Source: Ascochyta rabiei
Taxonomy: Eukaryota; Ascomycota; Dothideomycetes; Pleosporales; Didymellaceae
Length of the DNA stretch: 64,000 nt
NCBI RefSeq assembly: GCF_004011695.2
Contig: NC_082411.1
Span: 620,001 to 684,000, forward strand
Direction: 5' to 3'
Positions within the stretch are counted from its first letter, which is position 1, and each line of letters starts with the position of its first letter. Shown here one piece after another: positions 1 through 10,749 of the stretch. The notes beneath the pieces are model-generated. The model ran no database searches, was not told where the DNA came from, and was given only the letters and a program-made list of their open reading frames with translations. The position numbers and the translations under genes were made by a program.

Positions 1-1740
1 AGTGTAGTAAAAGAGCTCTAGGCAGGTTATAGTAAGTTTATATTTATTTAATACCTAATTAAGATATTAAAAATTTAGGCCTTTTGCTAGGTAGAATTCT
101 TTATATAATTCTGCTACTATCCTAGCTTCTAGGTATTGTTTAAACCTAGAGCTGAAGTTGTCTAGGTACCCTTAGAGCGATAAGTTTAGGGTTAATAAGT
201 ATAAAATGCACTAAGTGCGCAGCAAATCCTTATTCTCTTCCTGCTAGGCCTTATCCTAGCTTTAGAATTGTTGTTAGAGTGCTTCCTTAACAGCTTACTA
301 ATTAGTTACTACCTAGGCAGCTGTAAAGTCCATTATACTTAACTTAATAATCTCTTAGTAAGTATAGGTATAGTAACTAAGAAGTCTGCTAATATAGTTC
401 TTAATAGTCTATTAGTAGAAAACAGAGTGTTGTTGAATCTCCTTTAGGAATTAGGTTATGTTATCTCTACTAAATACTAGGGGTATGTCTATGAAAGGGG
501 CTTACTTATTAGCGTAGGTGTGCTAGTTCTCTTAGGCAAAATATCCTACTCTATTAGTAATAATAGAAAGGATTTAGCGTAAGTCTAAGTCTCCTAAAGT
601 ATTATTGCTTAGTAGTAACGTGTTTAGAGTCTCTAAATGTTTAGGATAGAGATAAGCTACTGTAGTTTCTACTTCTAGAGGTAATACAGTAAATCCTTCC
701 CTTATAGCATTCTAATAGGTGCTAGAGAGAGCTTTATACGTTAGAGTGTTTAATATACTAGTAAGTTTTAATTACTACTTTTGTTTTTAGGCATTTATTA
801 ATACTAAAAATTGTAGGTAGTTACTTATTAGAACGTGTCTTTTTATCTTATTTAAAATAGCTTTGCTTAGGTGTTCTCTATACGTGTCTTTTAAGGGGTT
901 TCTTTAGTTCTCCTATAGTTCCTATATTTATATTATTATTACTTACCCTTATTCTAACGCCTGTAGGATTACTAGGCTACATCCTAATAAATTATCAGCG
1001 TTTCCTTATAGTTTAGTTCTATTACCTTTTTCTATTATTTCCTATTACTATACAATTGTCTAATAAGTAGAGGTTTTTATAGCCTTAATAAATCTATAAG
1101 ATTACTTCCTTACTAAGACTATACATACTGCATGTAAGGGCTGTAACTATTATAACTATATAGACTTTTTACTATAAGTTCTAATAGATTCCTAAGCCTA
1201 GCTTAGTTCTATACTACTAGTATGTGTAGACTTTTTACTATAGGTTCTAACAGATTCCTAAGCCTAGCTTAGTTCTATACTGTTAGTATTAGATCTATCT
1301 AACGCCTTATACTCTATACTATTTTCTAGGCCTACTACTTAGTATATAACTACTTACTAGACCTATCCTATAAACCTTATTATAACTATATAGAAGACAT
1401 TATAAAGGAGATGCTGTTTTTTTACATACTATTTATTAATATTCTATTAAGTACTAGCTATAGTAGCTTTAGTATTTCTAAGGCTAAGGCTTATAGGTAT
1501 TTAAGTTGTATATTAGTTACTATTTTAAAGGTAAGAATATTACTTAATATAAGAAGGTTTGTTGTCTTTAATAGTAAGCCCTAATAGCTTGCTGAGATTA
1601 TCTAATATACCCTCCTAACAATCACGTGCCTCTAATCCCTAATAGCCTCTTAAACCCTTACTAGTTAATATGCCTAATACTTATATACATCTAAACCCTA
1701 ATGTCTTACTAAGCCCTTACTAGTTAGCCTTATACTTTTA
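1..1740. other. Unclassified RIP-degraded repeat sequence
   Basis: This stretch is AT-rich and full of TA, TAG and CTA, with stop codons in all frames. CA survives almost only as GCA or ACA, as in the rest of the block, so it is repeat DNA altered by RIP. I found no reverse transcriptase, integrase or transposase motif on either strand. It could be the 5' part of the neighbouring Gypsy remnant beyond recognition, or a different element that truncates it. The junction near 1740 is approximate: it is where integrase-like reading starts. Confidence 0.6.
1161..1289. repeat. 66-bp tandem duplication
   Basis: Two tandem copies of a 66-bp unit, at 1161-1226 and 1227 to about 1289, differ at only a few positions, mostly RIP-type transitions. 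The duplication sits inside the unclassified repeat sequence and has no coding meaning that I can see. Confidence 0.75.
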
Positions 1741-2231
1741 CTTTACTACACTATTAGTAAAATAAACATAGTATATATGCAAAATACAGAGAAATATAGG
1801 TAATAGAGCTACCTATAGTACTATAGATAAATATTATAATAGATTTTATTATACAGCTGCCTATCGTAAGAGACTATATAACTAGATATAACTATAACTT
1901 AATCTTTAATATAGTTAATAGATTTACTAATTATACTAAGATAATACCTTTTTAATCTAGCTATACTACAGAGCAGCTTATATAAGTATTTCTAGATTAA
2001 CACATAAGGTATTATAGTATACTAGATATAATTATTAGTAATTAAGATAAGCTCTTTACGTTAATTTATTAGACTATACTCTTAGCAGCTATTAGTACTA
2101 ATAAGAAACTCTTAATAGCCTATTATCTATAAATAGATAGATAGACTAAAAGAATAGATTAGACTATAGAAATATACCTACAGATATACAGTAACTAGTA
2201 GTAAGATAACTAAGTTTTACTATTACCTATA

Positions 2232-4077
2232 ACGTGTTTTACTACTAAGCAGTTACTACTACTAAGCGGTTACCTCTTACTAAAATCGCGACTATTACAG
2301 ACTATTACTACTACACTACAACACTGTACTAATAATTACTCTAGCCTAATATACTATTTAGAAGTGTTATTATTATCTATATCTATAATTTCTGCTGTAT
2401 AGGTATATATATTGTAGCTAGTCTTACTATAACGCCTATAGTGCCTCTTCTTACATACCCTCTTTATAGGCTGTTTAGCTGCCTCCCTACTACTATAGTT
2501 CTTCTTAGCTATTAAATCCTGTACGTTACCTACTGTAAGACTCTCCTCTATTTAAATATACTTTCTTTTACAACTACGCTACTCTATTAGAGTAGCTATT
2601 ACCTTATAAATACTAGCTAGTTTCTGCACCTATAATACTAAATTGTGACCTATAATAGCTATGCCTTTTATAAGCAAATTAATAGCCTATAGAAGAGAAG
2701 AGACTAGTAATTCTCTATACCTTTATATGCGCTTATAAACTAGCGTTAATTACTCCTCTATCTCCTTTAGGGTAGCTAGCGTTTTTAACTTCTATAGGGT
2801 AGCGTCTAGTAGTAGAGGTATTAGCGTGCAAAGCACTACATTAAGCTTTAATAGCACTTACTCTAGGTTATAGGGTACTACACTAGAGCCTCTAAAGCTT
2901 ACTAGGATATTTTCCTTTATAATTGCCTTGTTAAAAGTAATATAAAAGGCTAGTAAGAATATCTCTTTCTTAACTTACGTAATAGAGTACCTTACCTAGC
3001 TATTAATTTTAGTAGAGTACACCTACTTTAAAGGGGCAAAACAGCCTATATTAAGCAGCTGTAGTAGGTGTAATAAGTAAGAAGGTATATAGAGAGTAAT
3101 AATCTTCTATTTCTTATAGTACTTATAGAATTTATAGCTTTAGTAGCTCTTATAGCTGTCTATAGTTAGTAGACAGTATATACCTATAGTACGCTCCTTT
3201 ATATACGTATTAAAGTGCTTTAGCTTCTTTATACTAAGCTTATATATTATCTAGCTATTAGCGCTAGTCTTAATTACCTAGTTATAAGGTAGTCCTGTAT
3301 ACTAGCTTAATATAAGAACCTTACTACTAAAGATAATAAAGGGTAGGATAGCCTACCTACTAGCGCAGATGCCCTAGATAATTATAACCTAGTTACAATT
3401 ACCTAGCTATATCTTATTAGGATTGCTTTGCTTCTTAGAGCCTATAAAGACTATCTAAGTAGTAATTATACGTATTATAAAGCTAGACTTATTAAAGTTA
3501 TATATATCTTTACTTAGGATTCTATACTTCTTCTTTATATTTCTAACTAGCTTAAACTAAAGCTCTATAACGCGTAGATCTTTATTTAGGGCTTGTTAAT
3601 AATTATATAAGTAACTACGTTAAAGCTTAACCTCCTTAGTACGCGTCCTAAACCTGTCTACCTAGTTCTTACTAATAGGTCCTTTACTACGTGTAGTAAG
3701 GAAATTATTAGCTATTTCTTACACTATAGTCCTTATAGTGCCTATTTTTATATATCTAGTTTAGGTATACATACTACTATTACCTCCTCCTCTATCTTAT
3801 CTAGCTTACTTAAGTTAGGTTAACAGTTGCGTTAGGCATACTTTCCAGCGCGTTGTTGTACTAGTTTTGTTTAGAGGATATTAAATGCTCTAGACGCGTG
3901 TTTTATAGTATTAAGAGGGGTAGCTTAGGTAGCCTAGATAGTAAGGTAGAGTGTGCCTTTATTATAGGTTAATTACGTGTTATATTATAGTAGTATTGTT
4001 GTAATAGTCTATAATAGTTGTAGGTTTAGTAAGGGGTAACTGCTTAGTAGTAGTAACTACTTAGTGGTAAAACACGT
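2232..4077 (-). mobile_element. Fot1/pogo-type DNA transposon A, RIP-inactivated
   Basis: The ends are near-perfect inverted repeats beginning ACGTGTTTTAC, flanked by a TA on both sides (2230-2231 and 4078-4079), the target duplication of Tc1/mariner elements. Each inverted repeat holds two tandem copies of a CTACTAAGC-GTTAC motif. The 1846-bp length fits a single-transposase element. On the minus strand about 3470-3530 reads as a YRILSKDIYNFNKSSFIM-like stretch, matching the 'YNFDETGF' region of Fot1-family DDE transposases. Many in-frame stops are present. It lies inside the integrase region of Gypsy-1. Confidence 0.85.
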
Positions 4078-4109
4078 TAGTATAAATTACATATAACAAT
4101 AAATTATTA

Positions 4110-5974
4110 ACGTACCCTACAGGCAAAAGAATTAACAGAGAAGAGAATTACTTTTACTAAGCCTCTACTAAAACTTACCCTATTATAGCCTAAAATACTA
4201 CAAACTAGTGCTGTATAAGGTAAGACAAGCTATAATATTACTTAGAGACTACTTCTATATTATTCTTGCACGTTTACGTATTATGTCTAGTCTTACTACA
4301 CTATCTATAGTGCCTTTAGGTTAGCTTAGCCCTATTAGCGTGCACCTGCTTCTTTACCTTCTTACTATTACTACGCGCTCTAAACTCTTTTAGAGCTGTT
4401 AATTACTATCCCTCTTTAACTACTAGAGTACCTTCTTTCTTAAACTACTTTCTTTTATGTGATTTTTGTTGTATAGCTACCTTATTAGCAGCTTAAAGCT
4501 TAGTAATCTCCTGTTGTGCTAATACTAGCTTGAACGCAATTATAGCTACCCCCTTTAAGACCTTCTTAAACGCTTTAACTATAGAGGTAGGCAAGCTATC
4601 TATATACCTCTAAATCCTTATCTTTATAAGCGTTAATTATAACCTAAGTTTAAGGGTGTTACTTAGGGTTTATAACTGCTAGGGCTTGTTATTAACAGGT
4701 AGTAGTAGTAATAGCGTACGCAGCTTTACATTAAGGCTGCTTATAACCTATTCTAGGTTAAACAGGACTAGTCTAGCGCCTTAGAACCCTCTCTAGATGT
4801 TGCTAGAAGTAATTACAGCGTTATAGGCGCGTATAAAGTATAGTAGGAACTTAGTCTTTATAATATAGTTAGTCTAGTTATATAAAAGTATTTTAGCTTA
4901 GCACCTATACGCTTTCTTTAAAGTAGTAAAACAACCTATATTAAGAGGCTGTATAAGGTGTAATAAGTAAGTAGGTAAATAGAAAGTACTAATCTTACTA
5001 TCCTTACAGTACTGCTAGAATTTAAGAGAGTTATAGCTCTTATAACTATTAATAATAAGTAAATAGTAGGTGCTAATAGTACGCTCCTCTTGTATACCTG
5101 TTAAAGTGGTTTATCTAGTCTAAACTAAGCTTATTAGTAGTCTAGCTGTTATTAGAGACTCTAATAACCTAGTCTTAAGGCAGATCCTCTTCTTTATACT
5201 AGGCAGAGAGGTAGTAGTAGGCCTTAAAGATAAGGAAGGCAGAAATAGCCTATCCTTTAGTATTAATGCCTACTATAGCTGTAGCCTACTTCTAGTTACC
5301 TAGTTAGACAGCCTTTAGCTAACCTTGTCGTTCTAAAGCTATAATAACTGCTTCTAGGGAGATCTAGCCTATTATAAAGCCTATCTTATTAAAGTTATAT
5401 ATAACTTTATCCTAGATACTATACTTAGCTTTAACATTAGCTACTAGGCTAAACTAGCCCTATAGAACCTTAGGATCCTTATAGAGAGCTCTCTTATAGT
5501 TGTACTTATAATTAAACTTAACTTTAAGCTCTAGGTATTGCTTAACAAATATACTAGGCTAGTTTATACTAATAGAGCCTAGATTATACTTAGCACGTAA
5601 AGAATTAGCTATAGTAGCTATATCTAAGAGATTAGAAGAAAATCCTTACGCATCTAGCTTAAGAACATATTTAATAATTACCTTCTTCTTATTATTGTCT
5701 AGCTTCTATAAGTTAGCTATAGAATTAGCACGTAAAGGTTGTTCTATGTATTACTTACTTAGTATAGCTTAAGAAACTCTATAGATAGCTGCAGCGCGTT
5801 ACTAAGAGAGATTTGCGTCTTGTTTAAGAGCCTAGAGCGCAAGCTATATCTAAGCTTCTTAAAACGCGTCTAAATAGTATTGTTTAGAAGGCATTATTAT
5901 GTAAAGGGTGGTTTAGTAGGGGCTTAGTAAAAGTAATTCTCTTGCCTGTTGATTCTTTCGCCTGTAGGGTACGT
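4110..5974 (-). mobile_element. Fot1/pogo-type DNA transposon B, RIP-inactivated
   Basis: Inverted terminal repeats begin ACGTACCCTACAGGC and are flanked by TA (4108-4109 and 5975-5976); length is 1865 bp. The inverted repeats again contain a duplicated internal motif around GAGAATTA. The minus strand carries a decayed DDE transposase: about 5390-5450 gives a KYSI-DKVIYNFNKIGFI stretch, and about 4940-5110 gives NHFNRYTRGAYY, YNSLKF and HLIQPLNIGCF-like segments typical of the Fot1/pogo catalytic core. It sits only 32 bp from element A, in the same orientation, within Gypsy-1. Confidence 0.85.
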
Positions 5975-7153
5975 TAGAAGTAATAGAAGAATTACTATTA
6001 TTCCTAAATTACAGGATATACCTAAATCTCTTTACTAGAAGTCTAGACACGCTAATTTAGACTAAATTAGTAATATTCTTAGTAGTAAGACTAAACGAAG
6101 TGTATAAAAAAGTACTAGAAAATATTAGTAAAGCTTAAGATTAAGTAATCTTATATATTAACTAGAAAAGAAAAACAGCACCTTAGCTAAAAGAGGGGGA
6201 TAAAGTCTATCTTCTTACAAAATACCTTTACATATAAAGACTCACAAAAAAATAGACTACATTAAAGTTATACTCTTTTTTATTTTAAAGCATATAAGCT
6301 TAGTTAACTATAGACTTAATCTACTAAAGGATGTAAAGATCTATCTAGTGTTCTACATATTGCTATTAAAACTAGCTAACTCTAGAACGCCTATCTAGAG
6401 GAACTTCTATTACTAAGCTAATAGTAAAGATAAATAGGAAGTTAAAGAAATTGTAATATATAAGGGAAATAGCAATTAATAAATATACCTAGTTAAATAG
6501 TTAGGATACCTAGACTTAGAAAATATATACAAACTACCTACACACCTTTTAAGCTACTACTAATTACTAAATAAGTACTATAATTTACTACAGACTCTTT
6601 AATTAAACTAAGAGTACTCTAGGTAGCTAGTAAGGCATATATACTAATAGACGCTGCAGAATAGTTAGAATTAACTTCTTTAGCTAGGTCTTACTTACTA
6701 GCCTTAACTATTCTATTTACTAAATATAGCGCCTTTTACTATACACACTTATTTACCTATTTTAGAATTCTCTTATTATAGAATAATTGCGTAATTATAG
6801 TTATAAGAAGTAACTTATCTACTTCTACCTTTTTCTTATACTCCTTATAAGTATTATCTAATAATACCTAAGATATATTTATATATAGCTTACTAGCCTT
6901 TATACACTTAGTATACTTTAGACCTTTTAGACTACCTAGCATAATATAGTACTTATAGCTGCTAAAGAAATAATAATTATAAGAGACTTTAGTAGGTATA
7001 TTAGCTTAATAGATTTCTAATATAAAACAGATGTTATAGGCGTGTAAGGATATCTTAACTTATAGGTTACTAGATATAGAGATTATAGATTAAATAAAAC
7101 TCTAATAGATAATTATATAGTTTAAGGATAAACTAAAGAGAAAAGAGAGATAG

Positions 7154-7433
7154 TGTAACAATCTTATGCTAGGGCAAAGCACAAACATAAGTACAAGCTA
7201 ACTAAGACCCTTAACTCTGCCCTAAAGGAATAAATAGTAGAGAAGGACAGGATAGAAAGGGTTATTACGTAACTACTTATTAATAAGTATAATATACGTA
7301 ACTACTTATTAATAAGTATAGTATAATATACTTATCTATAAGCACCCTTATATATTTTATTAGACTAACTCTAGTTACTTATTAATAAGTATTATATCTC
7401 CTTAGTATATAGCTAGTAGGAATATAACCCTTA
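7154..7433 (+). repeat. Candidate 3' LTR of Gypsy-1
   Basis: The sequence starts TGTAACAATC directly after a purine-rich tract (about 7131-7150), the expected layout of a polypurine tract followed by a 3' LTR. No second copy lies in this window, so neither the LTR status nor its right end can be confirmed. The end may be at the inverted-repeat element (7434), or that element may itself be inserted in the LTR, which would then continue beyond 8240. Confidence 0.4.
7266..7400. repeat. Short palindromic repeats
   Basis: The palindrome ACTTATTAATAAGT occurs three times (near 7280, 7305 and 7378). The first two lie in a 30-bp tandem duplication containing CGTAACTACTTATTAATAAG. They lie within the candidate LTR. 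No function is evident. Confidence 0.7.
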
Positions 7434-8240
7434 TAGTTTGTGTTTAACCTTATTAATTAAGTTTATCTTTAGATTTTTAACCTGTGCTTAAACTAGACAG
7501 TCTACTCTATACTATTTAGTGCACCCTATCTTTATAAGCTTTACTTAGTTAATAACCCTAACTAATCTACTAGTACTTATCCCTAAGAACTAATAGAATT
7601 AGTGCTTACGGTCTTTAACTAAAGTATAACTTTAACAACCTTATCTAAGCCTTAAGTAAGACAGGGTAGTTATATACCCTATAGATATATTAAAAGAATA
7701 CGTAACGTGTTACCTCCCTAAGAGATATAATACTATATTAACCCTTATTACATTCTACCCTAAGGCTAGTCCATAACAGAAAGAGGCTTTAATAGAATAG
7801 ATGTGTAGTTATATAATATACCTAACCTCTACCTCTACTCTATTTAGACTCTACTCTACCTATACCCCTACTCTATATAGACTCTACTCTACCTCTACCT
7901 CTACCCTATATAGACTCTACTCTACCTCTAGGCCCTACCTATACCCTATATAGACCCTACTCTATCTCTACCCTCTTAGTAAGGGATTAGCGTAGGTAGA
8001 GGTAGGGTAGAGTAGAGGTACATTACCTAATGTACCTATTAAAGTCGTACTTTAGTTAAAGACCATAAGCACTAATTCTATTGGTTCTTAGGGATAAGTA
8101 CTAGTAGATTAGTTAGGGTTATTAACTAAGTAAAGCTTATAAAGATAGGGTGCACTAAATAGTACAGAGTAGACTGTCTAGTTTAAGCACAGGTTAAGAT
8201 TCTAAAGACAAACTTAATTAATAAGGTTAAACACAAACTA
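7434..8240. mobile_element. Inverted-repeat (foldback/MITE-like) element with 203-bp arms
   Basis: The arms at about 7434-7636 and 8038-8240 are inverted copies of each other across about 203 bp, starting TAGTTTGTGTTTAACC on the left and ending in its complement on the right. Mismatches are few and mostly RIP-type transitions. TA dinucleotides flank both ends, compatible with a TA target duplication. The centre of about 400 bp holds no reading frame, only a pyrimidine-rich minisatellite. A non-autonomous TIR element is my preferred reading; an inverted duplication of unrelated repeat DNA is the alternative. Confidence 0.65.
7826..7980. repeat. Pyrimidine-rich minisatellite
   Basis: Imperfect tandem copies of a unit resembling CTCTACTCTACCTCTACC, with interspersed CTATATAGA, occupy the middle of the inverted-repeat element. 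The complementary purine-rich version appears just right of it (about 7995-8025), so the stretch could fold back on itself. Confidence 0.75.
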
Positions 8241-8586
8241 TATACTTTAATAATTGTAGTAGTAATATAGACTAATTAGTATTATGCATCCTCTAATTGC
8301 ACTAAGCACTAATTACACTAATTACTAATTACACTAATTACTAATTGTACTAATTACACTAAGCCCTAATTAGGTTACGTGTTCTATTAGTTGTTGGTTA
8401 AGTGCCGACATGTAATTATTACTTACTTATTATTTATTCTGCTGTTATAATTACTGTGCCGCAGCTACTGTAATTAGATAAATCCTTCCTATGTTCTGTA
8501 GATCGTAACAGTACCCTACCCCTACCTAACCTCTACCCTTTTACTACTATACACCTAACAACCTTATACTCTACTAGCTCTTCTAT
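8241..8586. other. AT-rich repeat sequence with short tandem copies
   Basis: Between the inverted-repeat element and the Copia LTR there is no coding sequence. About 8290-8375 holds several copies of ACTAATTACACTAATT-like units. A CGTAACA at about 8505-8511 could be the end of the interrupted Gypsy-1 LTR, but there is no second copy to test this. Confidence 0.5.
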
Positions 8587-8754
8587 TATTAAATAAAAGG
8601 TATTAGAGAAATAGGTTAGGCGATATACCTGCTAAGAAACTGTGCAGAGGCCTCTACTAGAACCTAGATAAGATAAAAATCACCCTTACGTAGAACAAGA
8701 ACAGATTATTAATACATTATTATTAACTTATTACTATTACTATCTAATCTAACA
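8587..8754 (+). repeat. Copia 5' LTR
   Basis: A 168-bp direct repeat partner of 23775-23942, ending TAATCTAACA. Its first two bases are TA where the partner has TG, the expected product of RIP on a TG...CA LTR. Confidence 0.92.
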
Positions 8755-10489
8755 ATTAAGAGTCTTACTGCTGCTATAATAAGCGCCAACAACAAGTAAA
8801 ATAGCAACTAGCTAAAGCTAGAGGGACGCAACGGTTATTCTTACTAACTTAAGCAAATAGATCTCCTAGTATTACTAACTTAAGATGCAATGCAAAGCTC
8901 TAGAAATCTAGGATATTATAGACCTAGAAGGCAACACTTAACTATACGCAAAGCCTATTAAACTACAACCTCTACTTATCTTAGAATACAAACTAGCCTC
9001 TACTCTAAGAAGTACTTAGGCATTCTCCTTAATATAAACTATAAGGGGTAATACGCGCATAACTATATAAGAATTAATTAACCCTATTAATACCTTTATA
9101 GCAACAGCTAATACCCTAATATAATACTTAGAATTCTTAGTAGAAGGAAAGGAAGCATATAACAGCAACGTATAAGAATTTAAAATAATTTTTAACTTAT
9201 ACAAAATATATAAGTAAAACTACTAAGATAAACAGAAATATATAGCTATAATAATAAAATACCTAAATACTATAGTTAGCCTTTATCTATAAGTAAGCTG
9301 CTTTAATAAACATAGTACTCTACAGACCTAGATTATAAATGTCTAGGCAGTAGTAGGAGTAGATCTTAATAACAAGATTAGAAGGGTATAAGAAAGGTAC
9401 TATAAAGCACTAAAGCCTAAAAGAGTTCTGTAAAATTAGGAACCATAGCTTAGTAAATATAATTAAGCTTTAACTTACGTAGAAGCCCTTAAAATAGGGG
9501 ACGTAATATAGAGCAAGCTAGTTATAGATAACTTTCTAAAAGTAGTCTTAAAGATTACCCTAGTATAGATAGCAATATTTACTAGTATAGGAAGTAACTA
9601 AAGTAATATAGAAAGAAGATAGATAATAAAACTCTTTTATAAGTATATAAGCCTAGCCTATCTAATATAAGGTAGAATAAAAAGTTTCTTTATAACAGAT
9701 AGTAGAGCCTTTCTAGTAAGTAGTAAATCTAACTTAAACACACAGAAGAACGCCTTAAGTGTGTAAATTAGAGCGCTATCTACAGCCCTAAACTAAAGGT
9801 AATTAAAGCGTAAAATAAATACGTCTAGTAATAAGTCTAAGTAATTCTAAAGAATAGATATAGGAGAAGCTATAGATATATATCTAGCTTATAAACAGCG
9901 CTATAACATTAGTAACTATTACTATATTAATAATAATTTAGAAACCCCTAAGTAGTTTAAACTAAATTAAAATATTATAAAGCTAGTATAGTATAAACTT
10001 TATTATAAGCTAGACTTATAAAGAACAGTAAATAAAGTAAATACTTATTTAAAGTAACCCTGCCTAGTAATAATAAACTCTTAATTAATTACTTTATATA
10101 TTAAAACGTCTTAAACACTAGACAGGATTATTAAGTAACTAGATAGCTAAGAAATTGCTTAGGTTAATAAAGGTAGTATAAAAGTAGCATATAGCATAAG
10201 TAATTAAGGATATCTATTAAAGGAGGTATTTCTTCTAGATTCTAGCTTAACTACGCATATCTATAATAACCTCTTAAGACTTAGAGACGTACGCTAGCTA
10301 GCAATAGAAGATTATATCTAGACTAGGAACTCTAAGGTCTAGATATAAGGATATAGTACTATTAATATATTAGCAGAGGAATCTTAAGACTAATAAGTAC
10401 TACGCTTAGACAATGTTGTGTAGTGCCTAAATTTCCTCTATAACCTAGTATTATTTAGGCTACTCTAAAGATAAGGAATATAGTAGGAT
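8755..10489 (+). pseudogene. Decayed Copia gag and protease
   Basis: This is the first part of the Copia internal region. About 9000-9900 is gag-like but weak. At about 10225-10370 the frame reads FLLDSSLTTHI, followed by DYI-TRNSKV and GYSTINI, matching the aspartic protease and following segment of Copia polyproteins (WILDSGATSHI...). Stops replace Trp and Gln codons throughout. The frame is cut at 10490 by Gypsy-2 and resumes at 18727. Confidence 0.75.
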
Positions 10490-10494
10490 AACTA

Positions 10495-10749
10495 TGTAAG
10501 GCAGACTTTACAAGCATAAAAGTAGCGATCTAGTAAACTAATAGATTTAAAAGAGGAGTAAATAAAATAGCAGATAGCGAGCTATAAGAGGGTAGAGAGA
10601 AAGGCCTACTTATAGTAGTAAGGCCTGTACTCTCTACAAGTAAAAGTAAAGGTAAGTAAAGAAAGGTTCTACTAGGTTTAATAGAATCTGCTAGTAGGTT
10701 ATTATATATACTAGTAGGTTACTATCTTACCTTAGTAGAAGTCCTAACA
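10495..10749 (-). repeat. Gypsy-2 3' LTR (left copy)
   Basis: A 255-bp sequence with intact TG...CA ends (TGTAAGGCAG to GTCCTAACA), matching 18467-18721 over its whole length with scattered RIP-type differences. Confidence 0.93.

Larger units (their letters stand above)
1741..7433 (+). mobile_element. Ty3/Gypsy retrotransposon remnant (Gypsy-1), interrupted by two DNA transposons
   Basis: On the plus strand about 1800-2200 translates, with RIP stops, as a Gypsy integrase core: a DFIIQLPIVRD-like stretch, then NIVNRFTNYTKIIPF and a YYL-IDR-TKR-D region matching the conserved YHPQTDGQTER site. The frame resumes after the two inserted elements: at about 6140-6250 there is a KRGDKVYLLTKYL-like segment, and at about 6425-6600 a chromodomain ending in LVK-LGYLDLENIYKLPTHLL. 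A purine-rich tract at about 7131-7150 followed by TGTAACA at 7154 looks like a polypurine tract and the start of the 3' LTR. Gag, protease and reverse transcriptase are not recognisable; the left end is missing or unreadable. Stops and altered catalytic residues show it is inactive. Confidence 0.75.

Noticed and set aside
7981..8120. Telomere-like TTAGGG/CCCTAA tracts in the AT block
   Set aside because: Isolated TTAGGG and CCCTAA words occur because RIP enriches TAG and CTA, but there is no tandem hexamer array.
9016..9204. Open frame of 62 codons on the minus strand in the AT-rich block
   Set aside because: It lies antisense in the decayed Copia gag region, has no domain or codon bias of a gene, and is the sort of frame expected by chance in 24 kb of AT-rich DNA.
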